Origin: Planctomycetaceae bacterium | GTDB taxonomy: Bacteria; Planctomycetota; Planctomycetia; Pirellulales; Thermoguttaceae | Assembly (NCBI GenBank): GCA_012719125.1 | Contig: JAAYAY010000291.1 | Location: 1-53,538 of the forward strand | Reading direction: 5' to 3' | DNA: 53,538 bases | Shown: piece by piece, positions 9,192 to 17,384 of the stretch | How the letters are laid out: each line of letters opens with the position of its first letter | Numbering within the stretch: position 1 is the stretch's first letter | Translations under genes and position numbers: made by a program | The notes under the pieces: generated by a model | The model's database searches: none | The model's input: the letters and a program-made list of their open reading frames with translations, nothing else | What the model was told of the DNA's origin: nothing

Positions 9192-10070
9192 TTATGCCTG
9201 AGAGATCTCGGTTCCCACACCCCGGCTCGTATAGACTTCAAGCAGCAGGGAGTGGCGCAATCTCCCGTCGATGATGTGGATCTTCCGCACGCCGCATTCC
9301 AGCGTTTCCAGGCACGCCTGCACCTTGGGGATCATGCCCGACTCAATGGCCCCCGAGGCGATCAAGTCGCGAGCTTGCTGAGCGGTCAAGGAATGAACGA
9401 GCGAATCGGGATCGTTCTTGTCTCGGCGCACGCCGTTCACGTCGCTCAGAAAGACGAGTTTCTCGGCACCGAGCGCCCGGGCGACGGCCGTAGCCGCAGT
9501 GTCGGCATTGACGTTCAGCTTCTGCCCACTCTCGGCAACGCACATGGAAGGAATGACGGGGACGACCCAACGACGGCACAGATCGTCGATCGTCTCGCAA
9601 TCGACGCGAGTCACCTTTCCCACGTGACCCAAGTCGATGTCGCCGCCGTCGGCGTCCTTCAGGCCCATTCGCTCTCCGAACAGGACGTTGCGGGTGTCGA
9701 AATTCAGGCCCTCGGCTCGGCCTCCCAGACGATCGATTTCGTCGACGATCCGCCGATTCACCGACCCGGCCAGGACGCGTTCGACGATCTCGAGGACGGC
9801 GTCGTCGGTATAGCGTCGTCCCTGGACCCAGCGCGGTTCGAGGCCGGCGTCGGCCATTCCGCGGCTTATGGCCGCTCCGCCTCCGTGGACAATCACCGGA
9901 CGCATGCCGACCGTTTCCATGAAGACGACGTCGAGGAGCAGGCTCGACATGGCCGCCTCGTCTTCCATCACGCTGCCGCCGAGCTTGATCACGGTGACCT
10001 TGCCGCGGAACTCACGGATCCACTGCATGGCTTCAATGAGCGTGTCGGCCTTCTGAATCGCTTCTCGCAA
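9192..10070 (-). CDS. argB: Acetylglutamate kinase
   Basis: The 292-residue amino acid kinase phosphorylates N-acetylglutamate, the second step of arginine synthesis. Motifs are [11 protein letters not shown] at the N-terminus, [41 protein letters not shown] and the closing [10 protein letters not shown]-type segment [17 protein letters not shown] chose the TTG at 10070 because GGAGG lies 10 bases upstream; a start farther upstream would place the leader hairpin inside the coding region. It is the first gene of the arginine run and is preceded by a terminator-like hairpin at 10090-10124. Confidence 0.92.
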   Translation of the reverse strand: MREAIQKADTLIEAMQWIREFRGKVTVIKLGGSVMEDEAAMSSLLLDVVFMETVGMRPVIVHGGGAAISRGMADAGLEPRWVQGRRYTDDAVLEIVERVLAGSVNRRIVDEIDRLGGRAEGLNFDTRNVLFGERMGLKDADGGDIDLGHVGKVTRVDCETIDDLCRRWVVPVIPSMCVAESGQKLNVNADTAATAVARALGAEKLVFLSDVNGVRRDKNDPDSLVHSLTAQQARDLIASGAIESGMIPKVQACLETLECGVRKIHIIDGRLRHSLLLEVYTSRGVGTEISQA

Positions 10071-10089
10071 CGCGGACCAACCTCCAAGG

Positions 10090-10124
10090 AAAAAAACAGC
10101 CCCGGGCAATACGGGGGGGACTGT
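10090..10124 (-). promoter_or_regulatory. Terminator-like leader hairpin before argB (possible attenuator)
   Basis: On the minus strand ACAGTCCC pairs with GGGGCTGT (one G-U pair) across a GC-rich loop and is followed by a run of seven Ts (A run 10090-10096), exactly the form of an intrinsic terminator. The argB ribosome binding site GGAGG follows within a few bases. A competing stem is available: CCCCGG at 10125-10130 can pair with CCGGGG inside the right arm, so the two structures exclude each other. That suggests conditional termination of the arginine operon, by inference only. Confidence 0.5.
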
Positions 10125-10130
10125 CCGGGG

Positions 10131-10437
10131 AAACGGCTCATTGTATCGCAACCAGGGACGCTGTCAACGGCAAGCAGCTACCCCATCAGGGTGGAATGCC
10201 GTGCTGGTCCTGTTCAGGCTCCAAAGGCCGGTGGAAGGTCTCATTTGACGTCGCCCCCTGGCATTCTTTTTCCGTTCTTGCCAAGATAGGGACTCCGCCG
10301 TGCCCTTGGGCCGCACGAGCATGCCAGTTGAAGTTTTGCAGCGTAGGCACCGAAGACTAAAGGATCATCACCTTGGGGGACGCAGCGATGCCTCCCCTCT
10401 AATGGATTAGGGCGAGAAGACACGGGGGGCTGTAACG
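10131..10437. other. Divergent intergenic region between argB and the GlmU-like gene
   Basis: About 300 bases separate the argB leader from the first gene of the plus-strand housekeeping run. Promoters for both directions should lie here. A TTGACG-like element occurs near 10241 on the plus strand, but no well-spaced -10 partner was seen, so none is called. No gene is evident. Confidence 0.5.
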
Positions 10438-11187
10438 ATGAGCGATAGGATTGGGCTTATCATGGCTGCTGGGAAGGGGACCCGGATGAAATCGGATCTC
10501 CCGAAAGTGCTTTTCCCGGTCTGTGGTCGCCCGATGATCGACTATGTGCTCGACGCCCTGGCCGAGGCCAGGATCGATCGACTTGTCGTGATTGTCGGCC
10601 ATCGAGCGGATTTGGTGAGGCAGGCTGTGGGCGGACGACCTCGAGTGGAGTTCGTTGAGCAGACGGAGCAACTCGGGACCGGACACGCGGTGATGGTTTG
10701 CCGGCACGTGCTTGAGGAGCATCGTGGGCCCGCCTTGGTGATTGCGGGCGATTCTCCGATGATTCAGGCGGAAACGATTCGGACCCTGCTGGAGGACTAC
10801 GACCGCGAACCGGTGGCTTGTATCCTGGGCACGGCATCCAAGGAGAAGCCTTTCGGGCTCGGACGGATTGTCCGCGATCCGGAGGGGAATTTTGCAGGCA
10901 TCGTGGAAGAGCGCGATGCCACCGAGGAGCAGAAGCGGATTACGGAAGTTAATATGAGCTACTACGTTTTCCGCTGTCCGGACCTGCTGGACGCACTGGA
11001 ACAGATCCGGCCCGACAACTCGCAGGGTGAATACTACATTACCGACGTTCCGGGCGTATTGTTGCGGCGGGGCGAGCCGGTTCGAGCCCTGCAGGTTCTG
11101 AAACCGTGCGAGGTGTTGAGCATCAACACGCTCGGTGAGTTGGCCGCTGTGGAAGCGGCGATGCAGGAAATCGGCGCCGCTCCGTGA
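10438..11187 (+). CDS. UDP-GlcNAc pyrophosphorylase domain protein (GlmU N-terminal half)
   Basis: The 249-residue protein is the nucleotidyltransferase half of GlmU: MAAGKGTRMKSDLPKVL is the G-x-G-T-R-M-x-S-x-x-P-K signature, with EQLGTGHAV for uridine binding, VIAGDSPMI as the metal site, and GRIVRD with VEERDAT downstream. It should couple UTP with N-acetylglucosamine-1-phosphate for peptidoglycan or lipopolysaccharide precursors, although another sugar phosphate is possible. E. coli GlmU is about 456 residues; here the left-handed beta-helix acetyltransferase half is absent, so glucosamine-1-phosphate acetylation must be done elsewhere. GGGGGG precedes the ATG. It heads a run with prs 31 bases downstream. 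Confidence 0.85.
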   Translation: MSDRIGLIMAAGKGTRMKSDLPKVLFPVCGRPMIDYVLDALAEARIDRLVVIVGHRADLVRQAVGGRPRVEFVEQTEQLGTGHAVMVCRHVLEEHRGPALVIAGDSPMIQAETIRTLLEDYDREPVACILGTASKEKPFGLGRIVRDPEGNFAGIVEERDATEEQKRITEVNMSYYVFRCPDLLDALEQIRPDNSQGEYYITDVPGVLLRRGEPVRALQVLKPCEVLSINTLGELAAVEAAMQEIGAAP

Positions 11188-11218
11188 GGAAGAATCGAGC
11201 CTGTGAAGTCCAAGAATC

Positions 11219-12187
11219 ATGAATGATATGAAGGTGTTCAGCGGCCGAGCCCACCCGGAGCTTGCCCAGCGGGTCTGCGACTATCTCGGGCTCTCGCTCG
11301 GGAAACTGCGAATCGACACGTTTCCGGACGGAGAGATCTGGTGCCGTATCGAGCAGGACGTTCGGGGTCGCGACGTCTTTCTGGTTCAGCCCACCTGCCA
11401 TCCGGTCAACGAGAACCTGATGGAGCTGCTCATTCTGATCGACAGCTTCAAACGAGCGAGCGCCGAACGGATCACGGCGGTGATTCCCTACTTCGGCTAC
11501 GCCCGGCAGGACCGGAAGGACGAAGGCCGGGTGCCGATCACGGCCAAGCTGGCGGCCAACCTGATCACGCGTGCGGGGGCCGATCGCGTGGTGGCCATGG
11601 ACCTCCACGCCGCGCAGATTCAGGGGTTCTTCGATATTCCCGTCGATCATCTGGTCGGCGCTCCGGTGATCGACGCGTACTTCCGGGAAATGGATTTTCC
11701 TCGCGAGGACATCATTGTCGTCAGTCCCGACGAGGGGAGCATCAAGCGCGCCCTGAGCCATGCGGCCGGGTTGGCGGCTCCGGTGGCGATCGTGGACAAA
11801 CGCCGCTCGGGGGCCGATTCGACGAAGCAGGCGAATCTGATCGGCGGGCCGGTCGACGGCAAGATCGCCCTGATCTTCGACGACATGATCAGCACGGCCG
11901 GATCGATCTGCGGGGCGGCGCGAATGGTCAGAGAGGCGGGTGCGAAGATCGTGTACCTGGCAGCAACGCACGGGGTTCTCTGCGGGGATGCGGTCCGCCG
12001 AATCAGCGAGGCCCCGATCGAAGGACTGGTAATCACCGACACAATTCCTCTGCCCGCCGAGAAGCATCTGGATCGGATCAAGGTTCTCACGGTTGCCCCA
12101 CTTTTAGGGGAGGCGGTTAAGCGAATTCACCGGAATGAGTCGGTGAGCGGGCTGTTTCGGCGCGACGCTCGCAAGGAGAGTCGGTGA
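11219..12187 (+). CDS. prs: Ribose-phosphate pyrophosphokinase
   Basis: The 322-residue enzyme makes PRPP from ribose 5-phosphate and ATP for nucleotide, histidine and tryptophan synthesis. The landmarks are FPDGEIWCRIEQDVRG, QPTCHPVNENLMELLI, PYFGYARQDRKDEGRVPI, the metal-binding DLHAAQIQGFF, the catalytic VDKRRSG lysine region, and the PRPP loop IFDDMISTAGSI. The length is typical of class I enzymes. The start is either this ATG or a second ATG three codons on; neither has a strong ribosome binding site. It lies between the GlmU-like gene and L25. Confidence 0.95.
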   Translation: MNDMKVFSGRAHPELAQRVCDYLGLSLGKLRIDTFPDGEIWCRIEQDVRGRDVFLVQPTCHPVNENLMELLILIDSFKRASAERITAVIPYFGYARQDRKDEGRVPITAKLAANLITRAGADRVVAMDLHAAQIQGFFDIPVDHLVGAPVIDAYFREMDFPREDIIVVSPDEGSIKRALSHAAGLAAPVAIVDKRRSGADSTKQANLIGGPVDGKIALIFDDMISTAGSICGAARMVREAGAKIVYLAATHGVLCGDAVRRISEAPIEGLVITDTIPLPAEKHLDRIKVLTVAPLLGEAVKRIHRNESVSGLFRRDARKESR

Positions 12188-12362
12188 AAGCGGCGTCGGT
12201 GGGCTTGTATTTCCGTAGAAATCGGCCACAATAATCAGTTTCGCCCCTGGCGGGCGGAGGTTCCCCGTGGCGTCGGCGGACGGGAGGGAAGAGTGCTTTC
12301 CGTGCCGCCAGCCGGTTTTTCCGTGGTACATCAGGCAGTTCGATTGCGGACAGAGGGATTCG

Positions 12363-12992
12363 ATGTCAGAGACATTGAAAGTGGAATCTCGCGAGTTGCG
12401 AGGGAAGCGAAACAACCGGCGGCTGCGAGCGCGCGGCAGGATTCCGGCGGTTCTCTATGGTCATGGACAAGATCCCGTGAGTCTGGCGGTTCCCGCGGAG
12501 CAATTCGATTCGATGGTTCGCCACGGCAGCCGGCTGGTGACTCTGGCAGGTGCGGTGAACGAATCGGCGTTCATTCGGGAGTGTCAGTGGGACACCTGGG
12601 GCCACCATGTCGTCCACGTGGATTTCACCCGGATCTCCGCCCACGAGAAGGTCCGCGTTCAGGTGGCCATCGAGTTGCGAGGCGAGGCGCCGGGCGTCAA
12701 GGAAGGGGGCGTGTTGAAGCAGGTGCTCCACGAGATCGAGTTGGAGTGCGAGGCGGCCGACATTCCCGAGAAGCTGACCGTCAGCATCAACGATCTGGGT
12801 CTGAACGGTTCGGTCACTGTGGCCAACCTGGCTCTCCCGCCGGGGGCCAAGGTGTTCGAAGAGCCCGACCAGCATATTGTTCAGTGCGTCGAGCCGGCCG
12901 AGCAGCCCGAAGTGGAGGAAGTGTCCGGCGAAGTGGAACCGGAACTGATCGGTCGCAAGCGAGAGGAGGAAGGGGAGGCTTCCGGATCTTGA
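12363..12992 (+). CDS. rplY: 50S ribosomal protein L25, long CTC form
   Basis: The 209-residue protein has the 5S rRNA-binding L25 domain at its N-terminus (LKVESRELRGKRNNRRLRAR, GRIPAVLYGHG) and the extra TL5/CTC C-terminal beta domain (VDFTRISAHEKVRVQVAIEL, EIELECEAADIPEKLTVSI), followed by an acidic tail. E. coli L25 has only the first domain. It binds 5S rRNA in the large subunit. GAGGG lies a few bases before the ATG. The neighbours prs and pth are a very common arrangement, consistent with co-transcription. Confidence 0.93.
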   Translation: MSETLKVESRELRGKRNNRRLRARGRIPAVLYGHGQDPVSLAVPAEQFDSMVRHGSRLVTLAGAVNESAFIRECQWDTWGHHVVHVDFTRISAHEKVRVQVAIELRGEAPGVKEGGVLKQVLHEIELECEAADIPEKLTVSINDLGLNGSVTVANLALPPGAKVFEEPDQHIVQCVEPAEQPEVEEVSGEVEPELIGRKREEEGEASGS

Positions 12993-13041
12993 GCCGTGCA
13001 GCCGTTTTGGCGGATTGCAGGGGACGAAGGAGCCTGGCGGG

Positions 13042-13599
13042 ATGAAGCTGGTTGTCGGACTGGGGAATCCCGGACGGAAGTACCAGGGGACTCGCCATAA
13101 CGTAGGCTTCGAGGTTGTGGCTGAGGTGGCCCGGCGTTACGGCGCCGGGAAACCGAAAGCGAGATTTGACGGAGAGGTTGTTGAGGCCAGTTGTGCGGGC
13201 GAGAAGCTTGTGTTGCTTTGCCCGGCAACCTATATGAACCGAAGCGGAGCGAGTGTTCAGGCAGCCAGGGATTTCTACAAGTTTGCGGACGAGGAGATTC
13301 TGGTTGTTTGCGACGACATCAATTTGCCGCTGGCCAAGTTGCGAGTGCGTACCAAGGGGTCGTCCGGAGGCCAAAAAGGACTCGCCGACGTGATTCAGCG
13401 GCTTGGCGGGGAAGAAGTATCGAGATTGCGAATCGGAGTGGGTGCGCCGCCGGAGGGCTGGGACGCGTCTGCTTACGTTTTAGGAAGGTTCACTCGGGAA
13501 GAGCAAGCAGAGATCGAACGGGCGATTCTGGATGCGGCGGATGCCGTGGTCGTCTGGGCTCGCGACGGAATCGCCGCTTGCATGAATCAATACAACTGA
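13042..13599 (+). CDS. pth: Peptidyl-tRNA hydrolase
   Basis: The 185-residue enzyme releases peptides from peptidyl-tRNA that has dropped off ribosomes. It shows the family signatures VVGLGNPGRKYQGTRHNVGF, containing the catalytic histidine and substrate asparagine, PATYMNRSGASV, the catalytic aspartate in VVCDDINLPLAKLRVR, and GGQKGLADVIQRLGGEEVSRLRIG. I chose the ATG at 13042 because AAGGAG lies 9 bases upstream. The gene begins 49 bases after L25 and ends 20 bases before S6. Confidence 0.95.
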   Translation: MKLVVGLGNPGRKYQGTRHNVGFEVVAEVARRYGAGKPKARFDGEVVEASCAGEKLVLLCPATYMNRSGASVQAARDFYKFADEEILVVCDDINLPLAKLRVRTKGSSGGQKGLADVIQRLGGEEVSRLRIGVGAPPEGWDASAYVLGRFTREEQAEIERAILDAADAVVVWARDGIAACMNQYN

Positions 13600-13619
13600 G
13601 GCCAACGAGGAGCGAAGCA

Positions 13620-14054
13620 TTGGCGATTAACGTTTACGAAGGCATGTTTATCTTCGATTCGGGGAAATTCGGCCGTGATCCTGAGGGGGTCGCAGGAGGA
13701 ATCTCCCGGATGATTGAGGAGGCCGGCGGCGAAATGCTGGTCAGCCGTCTGTGGGAGGAGCGCCGTCTGGCTTACCCGATCAACGGACAGCGAAAGGGAA
13801 CGTACTGGTTAACCTATTTCCGGGTGGAAGGCCAGAAGTTGCCGCAGATTACGCGTCAAAGCGAACTGAACGAAAACGTCCTCCGCAGTCTGTTGCTGAA
13901 GGTGGAGCCTCGCATCGTCGACGCCCTTGTGGCGCACGCCTTGGGTGCGGGTACCACGCCTTCGGAGAGAACGGATGAGGTCACCGATTCCGACCAGGTT
14001 GCGGTTGGGGCGGTGGAGGATGTGCCGGACTTCGACGACGAGAGCGTGGACTAG
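13620..14054 (+). CDS. rpsF: 30S ribosomal protein S6
   Basis: The 144-residue protein fits S6: INVYEGMFIFDSGKF (usual start xxYExxxIl), then SRLWEERRLAYPINGQRKGTYW and VLRSLLLKVE. An acidic C-terminal tail of about 35 residues extends beyond the core. The start appears to be the TTG at 13620, because GAGGAG lies 7 bases upstream and no ATG or GTG is better placed. It is followed by ssb and L9, but the usual neighbour S18 (rpsR) is missing here. Confidence 0.92.
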   Translation: MAINVYEGMFIFDSGKFGRDPEGVAGGISRMIEEAGGEMLVSRLWEERRLAYPINGQRKGTYWLTYFRVEGQKLPQITRQSELNENVLRSLLLKVEPRIVDALVAHALGAGTTPSERTDEVTDSDQVAVGAVEDVPDFDDESVD

Positions 14055-14215
14055 GCGGGCGAACTTGCCGGCGGTCGGTACCCTCCGCAGCCGGTCGCGC
14101 GACGGACTGGCGATGCGGTTTCGCCGGAGACGTGGTTGAACGCAGCGCGCTTCCGAGAGCGTGGCGGTTCCGCCCGATACCCAATTGCGACTTCACAACC
14201 AAGGGAGTAGATGCA

Positions 14216-14680
14216 GTGGCTAGCTTCAACCGCGTCATCCTGATGGGCAACCTGACACGCGATCCGGAAATCCGCTACACGTCCGGCGGGACGGCGGTGT
14301 GCGATATCGGTCTGGCTGTGAACGACCGGCGGAAAGGCGCCGACGGCCAGTGGGTCGAAGAAACGACGTTTGTGGACGTGACCTTGTGGGGACGAACCGC
14401 CGAAGTCGCCGGTGAGTACCTCGCCAAGGGCTCGCCCGTGCTGATCGAGGGCCGGCTCAAGCTCGACACCTGGCAGACCAACGACGGGCAGAAGCGGTCG
14501 AAGCTCCACGTGGTGTGCGAACGAATGCAGATGGTCGGCCCGCGAGGCGCCGGAGCCCCCGGTGGAAAGGCTGCCCAGCCCAGACAGCAGAATGATCTGT
14601 ACAGTCAGCCGGAACCGGCAGACGATTATGGTCCTCCCCCCATGGGCGGAGGAGCCCCAGAGGACGACATCCCCTTTTAG
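14216..14680 (+). CDS. ssb: Single-stranded DNA-binding protein
   Basis: The 154-residue protein has the SSB OB-fold (FNRVILMGNLTRDPEIRYTS, TFVDVTLWGRTAEVAGEYL, GSPVLIEGRLKLDTWQT), a flexible Gly/Gln/Pro-rich linker, and the conserved acidic tip DDIPF that recruits replication and repair partners. It coats single-stranded DNA during replication as a tetramer. The start is a GTG at 14216 with GGGAG 8 bases upstream. The position between S6 and L9, with dnaB downstream, joins replication and translation genes in one run. Confidence 0.95.
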   Translation: MASFNRVILMGNLTRDPEIRYTSGGTAVCDIGLAVNDRRKGADGQWVEETTFVDVTLWGRTAEVAGEYLAKGSPVLIEGRLKLDTWQTNDGQKRSKLHVVCERMQMVGPRGAGAPGGKAAQPRQQNDLYSQPEPADDYGPPPMGGGAPEDDIPF

Positions 14681-14791
14681 AGCCGCCGGCAAAGCCACCG
14701 ATTCTCTGCACGGATGGCCGTGAGAGACTCGCTTGTTTTGTCTGGACCTCTTAGAGCCGTAGTAGCTTACACGAAGAAGGTGACGGGCCCC

Positions 14792-15337
14792 ATGCCACAA
14801 ACCAAGAAACAGAAGAAGATTCGACGAAACCCCAGCCGGTTCAAACGGCTTCCGAAAGGGCGCAACGGCGGGATTGAACTGCTGCTGATCCAGTCCGTCG
14901 AGCACCTCGGCGAGCAGGGCGAAGTGATCGAGGTCAAACCGGGCTATGCCAAGAACTATCTCTTGCCGCAAGGTCTCGCCGCCATTGCCACCGACCACCA
15001 TAAGCGAATGGTCGACAAGCACAAGGCCAAGCTGGCCGAGATCCAGAAGGCTCGTCTGGCCGGACTTCGCGCCCTGGCCTCCGAACTGAAGCAGCAGAGC
15101 GTGACCATCGAGGCGAATGCCAACGAGGAGGGACACCTTTACGGTTCGGTTGGCGCCGTCGAAATCGTCAGTGCGTTGAAGGCGGCGGGCGTCTCTATCG
15201 CCACCGACCAGGTGCGTCTGGAAGGTCCTCTCAAAGAACTCGGGCTCTACACGGTCAAGATCCACGTCGGACAGGAGATCGACTCGGAAGTCAAGGTGTG
15301 GGTCGTTCCGAGCGTCACCGAGAGCGAGGAATCTTAG
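14792..15337 (+). CDS. rplI: 50S ribosomal protein L9 with basic N-terminal extension
   Basis: The 181-residue protein contains the L9 core: IELLLIQSVEHLGEQGEVIE, VKPGYAKNYLLPQGLA, the long connecting helix, then the C-terminal rRNA-binding domain (EGHLYGSVGAVEIV, GLYTVKIHVGQEIDSEVKVWVV). In most bacteria the first strand is at the very N-terminus; here about 27 residues rich in Lys and Arg precede it (MPQTKKQKKIRRNPSRFKRL). No better start lies nearer the core, so the extension looks real. An AGAAGG element is upstream at slightly long spacing. Confidence 0.93.
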   Translation: MPQTKKQKKIRRNPSRFKRLPKGRNGGIELLLIQSVEHLGEQGEVIEVKPGYAKNYLLPQGLAAIATDHHKRMVDKHKAKLAEIQKARLAGLRALASELKQQSVTIEANANEEGHLYGSVGAVEIVSALKAAGVSIATDQVRLEGPLKELGLYTVKIHVGQEIDSEVKVWVVPSVTESEES

Positions 15338-15548
15338 TTCCGATTGCGTCAACTGCCGTCGAGGGCCTCTGGACGATCTGCGGATCAGACCCCTGGCCGG
15401 CGCTTGTCGCCGGCAACCGGGCCCCTTATGATGCGCGGGACGTCCCGGATCGCAGTCATGGGAGAGGCCGCGTGCCCGGCCGCGCCGGCAATTATGCGCC
15501 GGGACGTGCGACCGATACGCAATCCGGGTTAGCCGGGAAGGGATTGTC
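15338..15548 (+). other. Non-coding gap between rplI and dnaB with a short hairpin
   Basis: These 211 bases hold no recognisable gene. A perfect 7-bp stem, GCCGGCG (15396-15402) with CGCCGGC (15408-15414) and a 5-base loop, could form in RNA. It lacks a T-tract, so it is not a standard terminator; it may be a pause site or just GC-rich chance. Confidence 0.35.
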
Positions 15549-16985
15549 ATGGCAACCGCAGGACGAACCGATTTTGCCCACGCGTCGCGGCACGTAAGCT
15601 CCGAGATTCTTGATCGGCTCCCGCCGCAGAATCTCGACGCCGAGCGCGGCGTGCTGGGGAGCCTGCTGTTGGATCCGGAGTTGTGCGACGAAGTGGCGTT
15701 GATGCTCCGTCCGGGCGATTTCTACGCCGACGCGCACCAGAAGCTCTTTCACCACATTATGGAGATGCACGGGGGGGGCGGACGAGTCGACGCGACGTTG
15801 TTGCTCGAACGACTCCGCCAGTCCGGCGACCTGGAAGCGATCGGCGGAACGGCGTTTCTGGCCGAGGTTGTCCAGTCGGTGGCCGTGGCGGCTCACGCCA
15901 CCTATTATGCCGAGATCGTTCGCGACAAGGCGACTCTTCGTTCGCTCATCCACGCCAGCACCGAGATTCTGCGAGATGCCTACGACCCGACCTTCAGCCC
16001 TCGCGAGCTGGTAGGCCGGGCGGAAGAGAAGATCTTTGCCGTCCACGATGAGCGTAGCTCGGACAAGCTGGCAAGCATGCACGACGTGATGGTCGAGGCC
16101 TACGCCCACATCGACCAGCGAATGAAGCACGGCGGCGCCACGGGCATCCCCACCGGGTTCACCGACTTCGACAATCTCACGGGCGGATTGCACGGCTCCG
16201 AATTGGTTGTCTTGGCTGCTCGTCCGAGCATGGGCAAGACGGCGCTGGCGACCAACATCGCCGATCACGTTTCCGTCGAATCGGGAGTCACCACCCTGAT
16301 GGTGAGCCTGGAGATGGCCCGCCTCGAATTGGGGCAGCGCATGCTCTGTGCACGGGGAAAGATCGACGGGCGCAAATTTCGCGGCGGTTATCTTTCGGGC
16401 GAGGACCGCGAGGCCCTCGTCAAGGCGTCGGCGGAACTCAGCAAGGCACCGCTGTTCATCGACGATTCACCGAGCCGCACGATCACGGAGATTGCCGCCA
16501 CGGCACGGCGACTCAAGCGGCGTCAGAATCTCGGCCTGATCGTCATCGACTACCTGCAGTTGATCGAGCCGGAGAATCCCTCCGACCCGCGACAGGAGCA
16601 GGTCGCCAAGATCGCCCGGCGTTTGAAGGGGCTGGCGAGGGAGTTGGCCGTGCCGGTTCTCTGTCTTGCCCAGCTTAACCGGCAGGCGGAGGCTACGAAG
16701 GATAATCGGCCGAGGATGAGCCACCTGCGGGAGTCGGGGGCCATCGAGCAGGACGCCGACGTGGTCATGTTTGTCCACCGCGAGGAGTACTACATGACCC
16801 ACGAGGAGGCGAAGGAGCGGGAACTGGCGGGCAAGGCCGACCTGATTGTCGCGAAGCAGCGTAACGGCCCAACGGACGACGTGAAGCTGGCCTGGCGTCA
16901 GGAGTTCACTCGGTTTGAGAACCGGGCGGTCGACCGTTACGACGAGTTTGACGGCTTCGACGGTCGGGGGGGAGACGACTTCTGA
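15549..16985 (+). CDS. dnaB: Replicative DNA helicase DnaB
   Basis: The 478-residue protein has the DnaB N-terminal domain (PPQNLDAERGVLGSLLLDP) and the RecA-like helicase domain: Walker A ARPSMGKTA at about residue 224, VSLEMARLELGQRM, Walker B LIVIDYLQLI, and RLKGLARELAVPVLCLAQLNR with the REVGAIEQDADVV-type arginine-finger region as RESGAIEQDADVVMF. It is the hexameric 5'-to-3' replication-fork helicase. GAAGGG precedes the ATG. It is the last gene of the plus-strand housekeeping run. Confidence 0.96.
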   Translation: MATAGRTDFAHASRHVSSEILDRLPPQNLDAERGVLGSLLLDPELCDEVALMLRPGDFYADAHQKLFHHIMEMHGGGGRVDATLLLERLRQSGDLEAIGGTAFLAEVVQSVAVAAHATYYAEIVRDKATLRSLIHASTEILRDAYDPTFSPRELVGRAEEKIFAVHDERSSDKLASMHDVMVEAYAHIDQRMKHGGATGIPTGFTDFDNLTGGLHGSELVVLAARPSMGKTALATNIADHVSVESGVTTLMVSLEMARLELGQRMLCARGKIDGRKFRGGYLSGEDREALVKASAELSKAPLFIDDSPSRTITEIAATARRLKRRQNLGLIVIDYLQLIEPENPSDPRQEQVAKIARRLKGLARELAVPVLCLAQLNRQAEATKDNRPRMSHLRESGAIEQDADVVMFVHREEYYMTHEEAKERELAGKADLIVAKQRNGPTDDVKLAWRQEFTRFENRAVDRYDEFDGFDGRGGDDF

Positions 16986-17179
16986 GGCGGGTGTCGCCTC
17001 CGGAACTCACCTTGCCCCATCTGGGGGCATTCTGTATTTGTACGCCCCTTGAGGAGTTCGGCGGAAGGAGTTGCGCGCCGACTGCGCATTCGTGGCGACG
17101 GTCGCACCGTTCGGTCGAGACTCACTGCCGGAATGACATTCAACCCACGGGCAACAACGGAATGGTTGCAAGTTCTGTC

Positions 17180-17202
17180 CTCGCTGGCGTTTCGGGTTGG
17201 TA
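17180..17202 (+). repeat. Single arm of the CTCGCT...CGGGTTGGT repeat family
   Basis: The sequence CTCGCTGGCGTTTCGGGTTG resembles the right arm of the palindrome at 21077-21138 (CTCGCTTACGCATCGGGTTG), with 16 of 20 positions matching. No matching left arm is nearby. It looks like a half copy of an interspersed repeat. Confidence 0.5.
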
Positions 17203-17220
17203 TGCTATCCGGCAACGTGG

Positions 17221-17264
17221 GCCGGCGGAATGATGCTGCCTGACGTCTGACGATTTCCGCCGGC
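17221..17264. repeat. 10-bp inverted repeat upstream of bamA
   Basis: GCCGGCGGAA at 17221-17230 is perfectly complementary to TTCCGCCGGC at 17255-17264, with a 24-base loop. There is no T-tract. It could be a terminator-like structure after dnaB, an operator or a repeat remnant. Confidence 0.5.
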
Positions 17265-17384
17265 AGACGGCGGGAATGATGCGAACCCTATTCGTGGGTG
17301 GCACGTAGTTCAAGAAGCAACCGGTGATGCCACGGAATGGCGCGTATCTCGATACTCAATAGCCGAGAAGCGGGAAGGATCCCG

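Larger units (their letters stand above)
16986..17384. other. Intergenic region before bamA
   Basis: These 399 bases contain no convincing gene. They hold two repeat-like elements, described separately: a single arm of a palindromic repeat family near 17180 and a 10-bp inverted repeat at 17221-17264. The bamA promoter should lie here, but none is clear. Confidence 0.5.

Noticed and set aside
15396-15414. GC-rich hairpin as a terminator before dnaB
   Set aside because: The stem is perfect but no T-tract follows, so it is recorded only as a structure.
14051-15550. A 499-codon minus-strand frame across ssb and rplI
   Set aside because: It overlaps ssb and L9, which are certain, and contains no family pattern.
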